Positions 26,074 to 34,545 of a DNA stretch of 64,000 nucleotides are shown here, in pieces. Position 1 is the stretch's first letter; every line of letters begins with the position of its first letter. A program made the position numbers and the translations under genes. The DNA lies in the NCBI GenBank assembly GCA_910584375.1, contig CAJUAH010000010.1, positions 62,001 through 126,000 of the forward strand, read 5' to 3'. Under the pieces are notes generated by a model that saw only the letters and a program-made list of their open reading frames with translations, was not told where the DNA came from and searched no databases. This DNA comes from an uncultured Acetatifactor sp. GTDB lineage: Bacteria; Bacillota; Clostridia; Lachnospirales; Lachnospiraceae.

Positions 26074-26811
26074 CTACAGACAATCGTTCGGTCGGCAGGC
26101 CAGAACAGAGAAATCCACATAGGGGTACGCCTCCATGCTCTCCTCTATGATCCTGCTGTTTAGATTGATCCAGCTAATGCATTTGTCCAGAATGATGGCG
26201 TCGCTGGTTATCACATTCTCCAGTTTTTCCAGCGTTGTGTCCACGTTGTGGATCACCTCCGCCTGCACCTCGAAAGGGGCCTGGCCCAGCACAGTCTGTA
26301 TCTGCTCCTTAAGACGCCCGGAATTGGACACAGGGGCGTCCAGATAGAATACCGCCTTGCCGATCCCGTACCGCTCCAGCATATCGCCGATCAGGGAGAT
26401 GGCCGGGGCCGTCTTGTCGATCAGCCGGTAAGTGCCTCTGAGCGCCGCCAGATCCCGCACCGTGCCGTCCATGCATTTCAGCAGCAGGGAGCGGGACAGG
26501 GCCACCTCCAGCGTGATGACCGTGTTGAAACCGTCGATATGTACCACGCTGCCCTGAGGGAGCGCGGTCTGCTCCTTTTTCCTGCGGCTCTCGATATTGT
26601 CGCTGGAGGAGACGGCCCGCGCCAGCGCCAGTCTCTGTCTCTCGGACAGCAGGAAATGATTGCCCACAAAGGTGGACGCCGCCTTGATCGGATAGCCCCT
26701 GTCCAGCAGATACCGAAGATCCTGCCCCGCAGTGAGCAGCCTGGGATACGCGTCGCCGTAAAATTCGGTCTTATCGTTGGGAGAATACCCCCTTTGTACT
26801 GTTTTACACAT
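26074..26811 (-). CDS. DUF434/DUF5616 protein, possibly PIN/NYN-nuclease-like
   Basis: Soluble protein of 245 residues. The N-terminal part (YLLDRGYPIKAASTFVGNHFL) matches DUF434, and the C-terminal part matches DUF5616. The C-terminal half has an acidic pattern reminiscent of PIN/NYN nucleases: VHIDGFNTVITLE, AVFYLDAPVSNSG and ITSDAIILDK. The nuclease idea is an inference. The start at 26811 (MCKTVQRGY) follows GGGAG. It begins 25 bp behind hicB, so hicA, hicB and this gene probably share one transcript. Confidence 0.75.
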   Translation of the reverse strand: MCKTVQRGYSPNDKTEFYGDAYPRLLTAGQDLRYLLDRGYPIKAASTFVGNHFLLSERQRLALARAVSSSDNIESRRKKEQTALPQGSVVHIDGFNTVITLEVALSRSLLLKCMDGTVRDLAALRGTYRLIDKTAPAISLIGDMLERYGIGKAVFYLDAPVSNSGRLKEQIQTVLGQAPFEVQAEVIHNVDTTLEKLENVITSDAIILDKCISWINLNSRIIEESMEAYPYVDFSVLACRPNDCL

Positions 26812-26836
26812 AGTGTCCGCTCCCTGTTCAATATTT

Positions 26837-27193
26837 TCACATCTGCGCTTTCTGCCCCTCGGCAAACAGGCGCAACGCCTTTTCCACCACCGCATTCAGG
26901 CTCTCGCCGTTTGCCTCGGAGATCACCGCCAGTTCCCTGTGCAGAGTCGGCTGTATGCGGACATTAAAGACCCCTTTATACTCCTTGCAGGGCGCCTTTC
27001 CCACTTCCTGGCAAAAAGTAAGATACTCATCCACCGCACTGTGGAATTCCTGCTCAATCTCCTCCAGCTTATCACTGGAAAAATCTACATGGTCATCTAT
27101 ACCCAGAATGGTACCCCTCAGCCGTTTCCCATGCGCGTCATACACAATACTTGTATGGTATCCCCTATATTCCAGAACATTGTCTCTCATCAC
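26837..27193 (-). CDS. hicB: HicB-family antitoxin
   Basis: Protein of 118 residues. The N-terminal half (EYRGYHTSIVYDAHGKRLRG, then GIDDHVDFSS) is the HicB partial RNase H-like fold that binds the toxin. The C-terminal part (GVFNVRIQPTLHRELAVIS) is a ribbon-helix-helix DNA-binding domain, which would bind the operator in front of hicA. It overlaps hicA by 4 bp (ATGA), the common coupling in these systems. Confidence 0.9.
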   Translation of the reverse strand: MMRDNVLEYRGYHTSIVYDAHGKRLRGTILGIDDHVDFSSDKLEEIEQEFHSAVDEYLTFCQEVGKAPCKEYKGVFNVRIQPTLHRELAVISEANGESLNAVVEKALRLFAEGQKAQM

Positions 27194-27447
27194 AGTTCTC
27201 CCATCTCCTTTAACTTTCTTACCAGATCCTCCACGGCTCCCCTATCCATTGAATCTCCCCGATGGGGCTTGTGAAACATAAATACCCTTTGATCTGACTC
27301 TCGGTAAAACTTAACTCTTGAACCTGAAGTTTTCCCTTTATTATACTCCTGAAAACCCAGTTTATCCAGCAAAAATCTGACTTCGGCAAATGTATAGTTA
27401 TTTGGAATTTCAGCTATCCGCTTTTTAGCTTTATCCAGCGTGCTCAT
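27190..27447 (-). CDS. hicA: HicA-family toxin, without the usual GSH histidine
   Basis: Small protein of 85 residues that should fold like a double-stranded-RNA-binding domain and cut mRNA. FAEVRFLLDKLGFQEYNKGKT leads into SGSRVKFYRES and RVFMFHKPHRG. In typical HicA the active histidine sits in GSH; here arginine (R44) takes that place, and the only histidines are H59 and H62. Other members of this subgroup may use these instead. The start at 27447 follows AAGGAG. It is the first gene of the unit. Confidence 0.88.
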   Translation of the reverse strand: MSTLDKAKKRIAEIPNNYTFAEVRFLLDKLGFQEYNKGKTSGSRVKFYRESDQRVFMFHKPHRGDSMDRGAVEDLVRKLKEMGEL

Positions 27448-27464
27448 AGTCTCCTTTCCACGGT

Positions 27465-27485
27465 TGTAACTATTCACTAGTTACA
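27465..27485. promoter_or_regulatory. HicB operator: perfect inverted repeat
   Basis: Eight-base arms TGTAACTA and TAGTTACA surround a 5-bp spacer. The site begins at the -10 box and covers the predicted transcription start of hicA. This is the expected place for self-repression by the ribbon-helix-helix domain of HicB. Confidence 0.7.
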
Positions 27486-27513
27486 GTCTACCGCTTTATC
27501 TAATAAATGTCAA
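27485..27513 (-). promoter_or_regulatory. Promoter of hicA-hicB
   Basis: On the minus strand, a perfect -35 TTGACA (27508-27513) and -10 TAGACT (27485-27490) are 17 bp apart. The -35 lies inside the last codons of comEC. Confidence 0.75.
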
Positions 27514-29997
27514 TATTCTCCCTCTATTTTGCCCTGTCCCTTTGCCGCTGCCTGTCTGGATGGTGATCGCGCCGCTCTCAGGGGTCTGCGCCACCGTGCA
27601 ACCCTTGTCCAAAAGCCGTTCCAACAGTTCTCTGTGGGGATGCCCGTAGGAGTTGTCCCGCCCGGCGGAGATCAGCGCCAGCCGGGGCGTGACTGCCCGC
27701 AAAAAAGCGTCCGTTGTGGAATACCTGGAACCGTGATGGGCAACTTTCAGCACATCCGGCTCCGTCCGGGATATCCGCCGCAGATAGGCGGCCAGTTCCC
27801 GCTCTCCCTCCCCCTCCACATCGCCGGTAAGCAGAATGCTAAAATCGCCTTCCTCCAGCAGATAACAGGCGGAAGAGGCATTGCTCTCCCCCTGGTATCC
27901 CGCCCTGGGCCACAGACAGGTCAGCCGGAAGTCCCCCTGCTGCCAGCCCATTCCCTGGGAGAGATACTCCACATGGCAGCCCGCGTCCAGGGCCAGATCC
28001 CGCAGCTCCTCCAAGGTTTCCGGAAGGGGCTTTGCCACCTGCGGAAGATACAGAGTTCCCACGCGGATTCCCCTGCCGTCCGTCAGCAATTCCCGGACGG
28101 CGCTTATATGATCCTGGTCTCCATGGGACAGAAAGATACCGTCCACAAAGCCGACGCCACGGTATTTCAAATAGGGTATCAACACATATTCCCCCGGGGC
28201 GCTGCGGCTGCTGCTCCCCCCGTCAAAGAGGTATGTCTGCCCCATGGCAGTGTGTACACAGACGCAGTCCCCCTGTCCCACATCCAGCATTGTCATGGAA
28301 AAGCCGCACCGGGGCCGTACCGTCACCGACAGAACCGCCAGGCTCAGAGCTGCCAGCCCGCCGAGGCAGTGCCGTTTCCCCCACTTCCCGCAAGTCTCCC
28401 GAGGACATTTCCGCCGCCTCTTTCCAGCCCCCAGCAGTATGACCGCAACGGTCAAAATGCCATAGTATCCCGCGATCTGCCCCACGCCGGGTCGGCCCAC
28501 GATCCACAGATGCCCCGGCAGTCCTTCCGCCAGGCGGCATATTCCCTCGTAAAGGGCCAATATCCCCGTCACCATCCACCGCACCGGCAGGATGCCGGGC
28601 AATACCATGAGCGTTAGTCCCCCCGCCAGCAACAGGCCCATCAGCGGCAGCACGACCAGATTCAACACCGTGCCGTAGATGGGGATCTGATAAAAATACC
28701 AGAGCTGCACCGGCAGGGTGGCCAGCGTGACGGACAGGCTGGCCAGCAGCCCCCGGTATATCCCCCTCCAAAGCGCTGCCGTTCTTCTGAAAAACTTATT
28801 CCCTGCCGCCTTTTTTCCCATGGCGCCATCTGACTTTCCGCCGATACCGTTCTTACGGTTCCCCCGCTTAGCCACATGCTCTATCGCTCCGAGCAGAGCC
28901 GGATAAACCCATCCCATTCCCGCCACGGCCCCAAAGGACAACAGAAAACCGCAGTGATACGCCAGTCTGGGGTTGTGGCACAGCATCCCCGCCGCCAGCA
29001 CTCCCATGGCCGTGAGCATATCGTAGCGTCTGCATCCGATCTCCCCCAGCATACGAATCAGATACATGCCTATGGCGCGGACTGCCGAGACGCCCCAGCC
29101 CACCATCCCCCCATAGAGGAGGATCGCGCCTCCTCCCAGCACCGCCGCGGGAATGATGGGACAGCCAAAGCGGCGCAGCAATCCGTACAGTCCCATACCC
29201 AGCAGGGAGATATGCAGCCCTGATATCGCCAGTACATGCGCTATGCCATTGTCCTGATAGAGAGTTTTCAGTTCTCTGTCCAGTCCGCTGTTTTCTCCCA
29301 GCAGCATTTTTGCCAGAACAGAGGCCTCCCTCGCGGGAAGGGCCTGATAGAGACGCCGGGTCAGATTGCGGCGGCAGCGAAACAGAATCTCCCTGAGCCG
29401 CCAGCTCCTGTTATCACTGCCCAGAAGCCGGGCCTGCTTTAACCGGCCCGCCACGCCTTCGATCAGATAGTAGTCCGCGCTGTCCCACTCTCCCGGATTG
29501 GTGGCATGACGGTACAGTTGCAGCTGACCCCGCAGCGCTACCCGGCTGCCCAATGCCACCTGTTCCCGCAGCATGATCTCTCCCTCCGGCGACACACCCT
29601 CCCAGGCCGGCTGCTCCGCCGCCAGCTGGCATATCAGCCTGTCCTGCATTTTATGTTCCGCATGATATGAGACGGATATTTCGTCTCCCGATCGCGTATC
29701 AGACGATATCGCGACAGATTTCAGATAAAGAACCAGAATTTCCTCACCGTATAAGGTACGTACTTCCTTTTTGTATATCTGTCCGGTCACGGTCACCGGC
29801 AGTTCGTCCCAGGAATCGGTTTTCTGTGACAGGGACATCTCCTGCGCGAAACGCGATTCCCATGGAGGCGGATCCGCCAGCCGCTGCCAGAATACGATTG
29901 CGGCGGCCAGCACCAGGCATCCGCACAAAAGCGGTCTTTTTATTCTATACACATATACCTCCGTGGGGCTGTCTCTCATTGCCCCATGCCCTCTCAT
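27496..29997 (-). CDS. comEC: ComEC/Rec2 DNA-uptake channel
   Basis: Membrane protein of 833 residues that moves single-stranded DNA into the cell in competent bacteria. An N-terminal extracytoplasmic domain (DUF4131/OB-like, about 40-190) is followed by the multi-span competence domain with RREASVLAKMLLGENSGLDRE-like and HVLAISGLHISLLGMGL signatures, and a C-terminal metallo-beta-lactamase-like domain (LDVGQGDCVCVHT, FLSHGDQDHISA, LLTGDVEGEGE, KVAHHGSRYSTT). All domains appear complete. The start at 29997 has GGAG overlapping the stop of the GerMN gene. Confidence 0.95.
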   Translation of the reverse strand: MRGHGAMRDSPTEVYVYRIKRPLLCGCLVLAAAIVFWQRLADPPPWESRFAQEMSLSQKTDSWDELPVTVTGQIYKKEVRTLYGEEILVLYLKSVAISSDTRSGDEISVSYHAEHKMQDRLICQLAAEQPAWEGVSPEGEIMLREQVALGSRVALRGQLQLYRHATNPGEWDSADYYLIEGVAGRLKQARLLGSDNRSWRLREILFRCRRNLTRRLYQALPAREASVLAKMLLGENSGLDRELKTLYQDNGIAHVLAISGLHISLLGMGLYGLLRRFGCPIIPAAVLGGGAILLYGGMVGWGVSAVRAIGMYLIRMLGEIGCRRYDMLTAMGVLAAGMLCHNPRLAYHCGFLLSFGAVAGMGWVYPALLGAIEHVAKRGNRKNGIGGKSDGAMGKKAAGNKFFRRTAALWRGIYRGLLASLSVTLATLPVQLWYFYQIPIYGTVLNLVVLPLMGLLLAGGLTLMVLPGILPVRWMVTGILALYEGICRLAEGLPGHLWIVGRPGVGQIAGYYGILTVAVILLGAGKRRRKCPRETCGKWGKRHCLGGLAALSLAVLSVTVRPRCGFSMTMLDVGQGDCVCVHTAMGQTYLFDGGSSSRSAPGEYVLIPYLKYRGVGFVDGIFLSHGDQDHISAVRELLTDGRGIRVGTLYLPQVAKPLPETLEELRDLALDAGCHVEYLSQGMGWQQGDFRLTCLWPRAGYQGESNASSACYLLEEGDFSILLTGDVEGEGERELAAYLRRISRTEPDVLKVAHHGSRYSTTDAFLRAVTPRLALISAGRDNSYGHPHRELLERLLDKGCTVAQTPESGAITIQTGSGKGTGQNRGRILTFIR

Positions 29998-29998
29998 C

Positions 29999-30919
29999 CT
30001 ACTCCAGAGTCGTGACTATATCCAGATTGCGCTCAAAGTAGGTAGTCAGGCTGTACTTTTCCCGGTAGATACCGGAGTTATCCCCATTGATGGATATCTG
30101 AACGTGGTTTACATTGCTCAGCTCCACCAAGGAGTTGGTGATGGAGTAGATCGTGGCCTCCGGCGTCACCGTGTAAGGCTGGTTTAAAAAGGTCTCGTCC
30201 AGATTGACATAGCACACTCCGTCCCGCACCGTCACGCTGGCCACCTTGGTCGACGGATTGATCGTGGGATACAGCCCCTCCCTGTTGGGTCCTTTGATCA
30301 ACTCCTCCACGATCAGTTTTTCCAGAGAGATATTGGTGAGGTACTCCTTGGTGCGGTTGGCGGCGATCAGTTGATCTCCCGCCTCGTTGGCAAAATACAG
30401 CTTTAGCTTTACTTCCTCATAAGTGTTGATGGCATTGCCGTCATTCTCTATAAACTGATCCCTGTTCATCGTGGTCACGATATTCCCCAGGGAGTCCAGC
30501 AGAGGATTGCCGTTCACCGTGATGGATACAAAGTTGATCTGCGACAGTTGGGTCAGCGTCCTCACGATACACGCCCGCACCAGAACCTCCGTAGTCACGG
30601 ACAGGTTGTAATAGCTTTCCGTCACATCCAGATAGACTTTTCCTGAATTTACATCCACACTCTGTACCTGAAAACCCATATTCAGGGGAGCCTTGTACTC
30701 CAGCTTGGCAGGAGTGGTAGCCAGAGCGTTCAACAGCTCCTTCACCTGATCCTCCACCGTTTCCTCCTCCATATAATATTCATGCATCTCTGTTTTAGTC
30801 TCGGAGTTGCTCACATAATATACCGAGTATATATTGCTCCTGTCCTCCCGCTCTTTTTCGCAGGCGGCAAGAGAGAACAAACAGATCAGCAGCACCGGCA
30901 GCGCCGCGATTCGTCTCAT
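29999..30919 (-). CDS. GerMN-domain lipoprotein
   Basis: Lipoprotein of 306 residues. The signal peptide MRRIAALPVLLICLFSLAAC ends at the lipidated cysteine. Two GerMN (sporulation/spore germination) domains follow, roughly residues 50-160 and 185-300; each has the KVYLDVTESYYNL or CYVNLDETFLNQP type of strand and ends with a VNHVQISING-like strand. The start at 30919 follows AGAGGAAACT. It sits directly behind a response regulator-kinase pair and before comEC. Confidence 0.85.
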   Translation of the reverse strand: MRRIAALPVLLICLFSLAACEKEREDRSNIYSVYYVSNSETKTEMHEYYMEEETVEDQVKELLNALATTPAKLEYKAPLNMGFQVQSVDVNSGKVYLDVTESYYNLSVTTEVLVRACIVRTLTQLSQINFVSITVNGNPLLDSLGNIVTTMNRDQFIENDGNAINTYEEVKLKLYFANEAGDQLIAANRTKEYLTNISLEKLIVEELIKGPNREGLYPTINPSTKVASVTVRDGVCYVNLDETFLNQPYTVTPEATIYSITNSLVELSNVNHVQISINGDNSGIYREKYSLTTYFERNLDIVTTLE

Positions 30920-30995
30920 AGTTTCCTCTTTCCCGCATATTCCAGACAGAGTCTGGAATATTGCCATAATGCGTATTGGAACGTCAGTTCCACAT

Positions 30996-32516
30996 TTATT
31001 GTGAAATATAATTCAGCGGTATCTTCACCAAAAAGGTGGAACCTTCTCCCTCCGTACTGGTCACCGTGATGGATCCCCGATGCATCAGCACGGCGCTCTT
31101 GGTGATCGCCAGACCCAGACCTGTGCCGCCGATCTCTCTGGAATGGGACTTATCCACACGGTAAAACCGCTCGTATATCTGCGCCAGAGAGTCCTCGGGG
31201 ATACCGATACCGGAATCGCTGACCTCAAATGTGAAATACTGGTGATCCGCATCCAGAACCACTTTGACCCAGCCGTGTTCTTTATTGTATTTAATGGCAT
31301 TCTCCACCAGATTGGACATTACCAGCGTCATCTTCACTTCGTCTACTTCCGCCGTCACCGGACGCACACTCTCAAACACTACCTCCACATCCTTTTTGCG
31401 GGCAAGGGGACGCAGACGTTTCAAGATCAGTTCCGTCAGATCGTTGATATTGAGGGAGACGATATTCAGAGCCGACACTTTTTTGTCCATTTTGACCAGC
31501 GTCAACAGATCGGTAATGATCCTGTTTTCCCGGTCGATCTCAGAGACGATATCCTCCAAAAATTCCTGATACAGTTCCGCCGGTACATCCTCCTGTACCA
31601 GCAGTGAGTCCGCCAGCACTTTCATGGACGTCAGCGGAGTCTTCAGCTCATGGGACACATTGGACACAAACTCCTGACGCGAGTCGTCCAGCACCTTCAT
31701 GCGCTGCAACAGCTGGTTAAACGCCTCCATGATATGCTCCGTCTCCGCCAGGCCAGGAACGGAGATACTCTCGTTGCTGTATCCGGCTTTGACCTCGCCT
31801 ATAGCCTTGGTGACACGCTCAAAGGGCCTCGTCAGCACTATGGACAAAAGAAACGCGATGACCACAATCGCCATAATCATCAATGTCTCCAGAATCATGG
31901 CCTTACGGCTGAGTATCTCCATCGTATCCTCGATATAATCCGTGGAAATACTGGTCAGCATCACACCCTTCACGCGGGGATCCGGTTGTTTCACACCGCC
32001 CGGCGCCGTATTTCCTTCAAAAGCCGTCTCCTCCGCGCTGACATTCTGATTGTCAATGATTGGGATCGTCACCTCTATATATCTGTTCTGGTCATCATAA
32101 TTAGAAAGACTGTCTCCCATAAAGCACTTGATCACTTCCTCGGAGATGATCGTCTTTCCCTCACTGATCCCGTATGTATCTCTGATGACCCGCAGATTGC
32201 CGCTGATAATCTGTACCCGCCCATCATACAGATTGGACAGCATCTCCAGCTCCGCGTTGACCACATCCGATCCGTTACTGTTAAAATAATCCGCTGAGAT
32301 CAGATGATCCGCTATGACCTTCAGCTGATTCTGCACCGTCACCGTTCGCAGCTCCACCGCCCGCTGTTCATAATTTCTCATGATCCCGTAGCGCATGGCT
32401 ACGCTGGGAATGACGCCGACCACCAACACGATCAGAAATATCCTGACCCGAAGACTGCGAAAGCTGAGATATTGATGATAAAATTCTTTGATCTTGTTCA
32501 GATATACGTTCATCAT
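30996..32516 (-). CDS. Sensor histidine kinase (WalK/ResE/MtrB-like)
   Basis: Membrane kinase of 506 residues. Membrane segment 1 (about 25-42), an extracytoplasmic sensor domain (about 45-205), membrane segment 2 (about 208-228), HAMP (about 229-280), a HisKA domain with FVSNVSHELKTPLTS (H289), and an ATPase domain with NAIKYN, DSGIGIP, and IGGTGLGLAITK. It begins 3 bp after the response regulator gene, so the two form an operon. The signal is unknown; an envelope-related stimulus is plausible given the adjoining lipoprotein. Confidence 0.93.
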   Translation of the reverse strand: MMNVYLNKIKEFYHQYLSFRSLRVRIFLIVLVVGVIPSVAMRYGIMRNYEQRAVELRTVTVQNQLKVIADHLISADYFNSNGSDVVNAELEMLSNLYDGRVQIISGNLRVIRDTYGISEGKTIISEEVIKCFMGDSLSNYDDQNRYIEVTIPIIDNQNVSAEETAFEGNTAPGGVKQPDPRVKGVMLTSISTDYIEDTMEILSRKAMILETLMIMAIVVIAFLLSIVLTRPFERVTKAIGEVKAGYSNESISVPGLAETEHIMEAFNQLLQRMKVLDDSRQEFVSNVSHELKTPLTSMKVLADSLLVQEDVPAELYQEFLEDIVSEIDRENRIITDLLTLVKMDKKVSALNIVSLNINDLTELILKRLRPLARKKDVEVVFESVRPVTAEVDEVKMTLVMSNLVENAIKYNKEHGWVKVVLDADHQYFTFEVSDSGIGIPEDSLAQIYERFYRVDKSHSREIGGTGLGLAITKSAVLMHRGSITVTSTEGEGSTFLVKIPLNYISQ

Positions 32517-32519
32517 GGC

Positions 32520-33227
32520 TTACACATTATAAAAATAGTACCCTACTCCCCATTTGGTATGCACATATTGCGGTTCGCTGGGATTGCTCTCCACTTTTTC
32601 CCGCAATCTTCTGATATGTACATCCACTGTACGCACGTCACCGGGATAATCGGAACCCCATACGATCTTGAGCAACGCCTCTCTGCTGTACACTTTATTG
32701 GGATTGGTCATCAGCAGTTCCAATACTTCAAACTCCTTGGCGGTCAAGCCGATCTCCCGACCCGCGATATAGGCCCGCCTTCCCTCACAGTCCAGTCGCA
32801 TCTCGCCGCTGAGCAGTTCCTTGTGGGCCTCTGCCTGCCCTTTCTTGGGCTCTATACGGCGCATGATCGCTTTGATCCGCGCTTTGACCTCCAAAATATT
32901 AAAGGGCTTGGTGATATAATCGTCCGCGCCGTACTCCAGGCCCAGGATTTTGTCCATATCATCGTCTTTAGCCGTCAGCATGATAATGGGGACATTGGAA
33001 AACTCCCGAATCTGTTGGCAGACCTCAAAGCCTGTCAGCTTGGGCAGCATAACATCCAGCAGGATTATATCATATCGGTTGGCCCGGGCCAGCTCCAGGG
33101 CCTCCTCGCCGTCGTAGGCGCAGTCCACCTGCATCTCATCCTGTTCCAGACTGAACCGAATCCCCTTCACGATCAATTTCTCATCATCCACTACCAAAGC
33201 CCTTTTTACAGCCATCCTTTTAACCAT
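32520..33227 (-). CDS. OmpR/PhoB-family response regulator
   Basis: Transcription regulator of 235 residues. The receiver domain has the acidic pocket VVDDEK, phospho-acceptor in ILLDVMLPK (D58 from the first Met), and the conserved KPF lysine. The C-terminal winged helix has GLTAKEFEVLELLM and TVDVHIRRLREKVE. It resembles WalR/ResD-type regulators. Two start codons are possible, 33227 or 33215. It is co-transcribed with the histidine kinase. Confidence 0.94.
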   Translation of the reverse strand: MVKRMAVKRALVVDDEKLIVKGIRFSLEQDEMQVDCAYDGEEALELARANRYDIILLDVMLPKLTGFEVCQQIREFSNVPIIMLTAKDDDMDKILGLEYGADDYITKPFNILEVKARIKAIMRRIEPKKGQAEAHKELLSGEMRLDCEGRRAYIAGREIGLTAKEFEVLELLMTNPNKVYSREALLKIVWGSDYPGDVRTVDVHIRRLREKVESNPSEPQYVHTKWGVGYYFYNV

Positions 33228-33236
33228 CCTTCCCTG

Positions 33237-33851
33237 TCAGTCCACCCTGATCCGATTCCTTATCTTCTCGTATATGCTTTCCTTGATGCCCGGTACCCGC
33301 ATGATCTCCTCCACAGACTGAAATCCGCCGTTTTTTTCCCTGTAGGACAAGATCTCTGCAGCCCGGCTCTCGCCGATCCCCGGCAATGTCTGGAGCTGAT
33401 TCTCGTCCGCCGTGTTCAGATTGATCTTCCCGTCATCAGCTGCGCTCACAGGCTCCGATATGGCCTCCTCCGAAGAAGGAATATAAAGCCGCTCTCCGTC
33501 CCGGAGCACGGCTGCCAGATTCACCGCGGCATCCCCGGCATCCTCCGAAAACCCGCCTGCAGCCTCCACCGCCTCCCACGCGCGGCTGCCCTCGGGCAGC
33601 ATCACTACGCCCGGTCGGCATACCTGACCGCAGACATGCACGCAGATCTGCCTGTCCATATCTGCCGTGCCGTCCGGCTCCTCATCCGCAGAGCCGTCCC
33701 CCGACAACTCCGCCACATCCTCCGGGACAGAAACACCGCTCTCCGTCTCCCGGTCAAAATACAGGATCTCTCCGCTGCGATCGCAGCCGCTTAAGACCAG
33801 CATCACCCAAAAACATATAAGAATCAATACGCTCTTTTTCTCGATCATCAT
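33237..33851 (-). CDS. comEA: ComEA-like DNA receptor, lipoprotein form
   Basis: Protein of 204 residues that binds incoming DNA at the cell surface. The N-terminus ends in a lipobox (MLVLSGC), so it is lipid-anchored rather than held by the usual single membrane helix. An acidic linker is followed by an SLBB domain (ICVHVCGQVCRPGVV) and two helix-hairpin-helix motifs (INLNTADENQLQTLPGIG, FQSVEEIMRVPGI) at the C-terminus. It is first in the set of comEA, response regulator, kinase, GerMN lipoprotein and comEC, all on the minus strand, and has a good promoter. Confidence 0.9.
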   Translation of the reverse strand: MMIEKKSVLILICFWVMLVLSGCDRSGEILYFDRETESGVSVPEDVAELSGDGSADEEPDGTADMDRQICVHVCGQVCRPGVVMLPEGSRAWEAVEAAGGFSEDAGDAAVNLAAVLRDGERLYIPSSEEAISEPVSAADDGKINLNTADENQLQTLPGIGESRAAEILSYREKNGGFQSVEEIMRVPGIKESIYEKIRNRIRVD

Positions 33852-33907
33852 AGTTCCTTTCCCAGCTGCGCGCGGTACTCGGAATGCCTCTCTATGCTGA
33901 TAGATTT

Positions 33908-33936
33908 ATTGTATAGGAAGTATTTTCCCTTGACAA
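33908..33936 (-). promoter_or_regulatory. Promoter of comEA
   Basis: On the minus strand, -35 TTGTCA (33931-33936) and -10 TACAAT (33908-33913) are 17 bp apart. The leader is about 50 nt. Confidence 0.7.
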
Positions 33937-33975
33937 GTAAAAAATGCTTAAAAAAGTTTTAATTTTCACAAAAAG

Positions 33976-34407
33976 CTATTTCCACTTAAAAATGATAATG
34001 CCTGCAATGGCCACCGCCATGCCTATGGCCTTGCGCCACTCCCAGGGCTGTTTCTCCACTCCAAACCATCCCAGCAGCTCGATCACATACGCCACCAGCA
34101 ACTGCGCCACCACGATCAGCATCACTGCCCTGGCCGGTCCCAGGCTGTCCATGCTCTTGATGACAGTGTAGGTGATAAAAGCGCCGATAGCGCCGCCCAG
34201 CAACATATATTTCGGCTCTACCCGCAGCGGGGCCAACAGACTGCTCCTGTCTGAAAGCAGCCACGCTCCCAGACAGACCAGCAGAGCGGTAAACTGCACA
34301 AAGGCATTGGCCGCCCATATGCTGGAACTTTTCGTCACCTGGGTGTTGAACACCCCCTGCACACTCATAAGCGCCCCGGATACCAGAGCAATAAAAAAAC
34401 CGATCAT
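33976..34407 (-). CDS. DMT-family transporter (DUF606/YdcZ type)
   Basis: Membrane protein of 143 residues with five hydrophobic segments, the usual size of DUF606 half-transporters. The beginning GFFIALVSGALMSVQGVFNTQV and the middle MLLGGAIGAFITYTVIKSM are characteristic. Such proteins form dimers and their substrate is unknown. A strong ribosome-binding site (AGGAGGATC) precedes the start. A repeat element lies right upstream. Confidence 0.88.
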   Translation of the reverse strand: MIGFFIALVSGALMSVQGVFNTQVTKSSSIWAANAFVQFTALLVCLGAWLLSDRSSLLAPLRVEPKYMLLGGAIGAFITYTVIKSMDSLGPARAVMLIVVAQLLVAYVIELLGWFGVEKQPWEWRKAIGMAVAIAGIIIFKWK

Positions 34408-34425
34408 CTTGATCCTCCTATTAAA

Positions 34426-34456
34426 AATCGCTGCGCGATGGCTCTAAAGGGTAAAG
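34426..34456. repeat. 31-bp direct repeat, copy 1
   Basis: Begins AATCGCTGCGCGATGGCTCT. It matches the copy at 34546-34576 in 30 of 31 bases. The two copies flank a long hairpin. Confidence 0.85.
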
Positions 34457-34539
34457 ATCCTTCGGCGCACTCACCGGAGAGGAACTTTCATGAGAAACGC
34501 ACTCATGAAAGTTCCTCTCGTGCGCCTTCGGATCTTTAC
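34451..34539. repeat. Long imperfect hairpin flanked by direct repeats
   Basis: Arms 34451-34494 and 34502-34539 pair with a 7-nt loop. An 18-bp inner stem is perfect (GAGAGGAACTTTCATGAG and its complement), then a small bulge, then GCGCAC and GTAAAGATCC. There is no T-run and no reading frame. Together with the direct repeats it resembles a small non-coding mobile element or an intergenic palindromic repeat. Confidence 0.75.
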
Positions 34540-34545
34540 TTTGTG

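Noticed and set aside
27529..28617. Long plus-strand frame opposite comEC
   Set aside because: The comEC domains are clear on the minus strand; this frame has no recognisable family.
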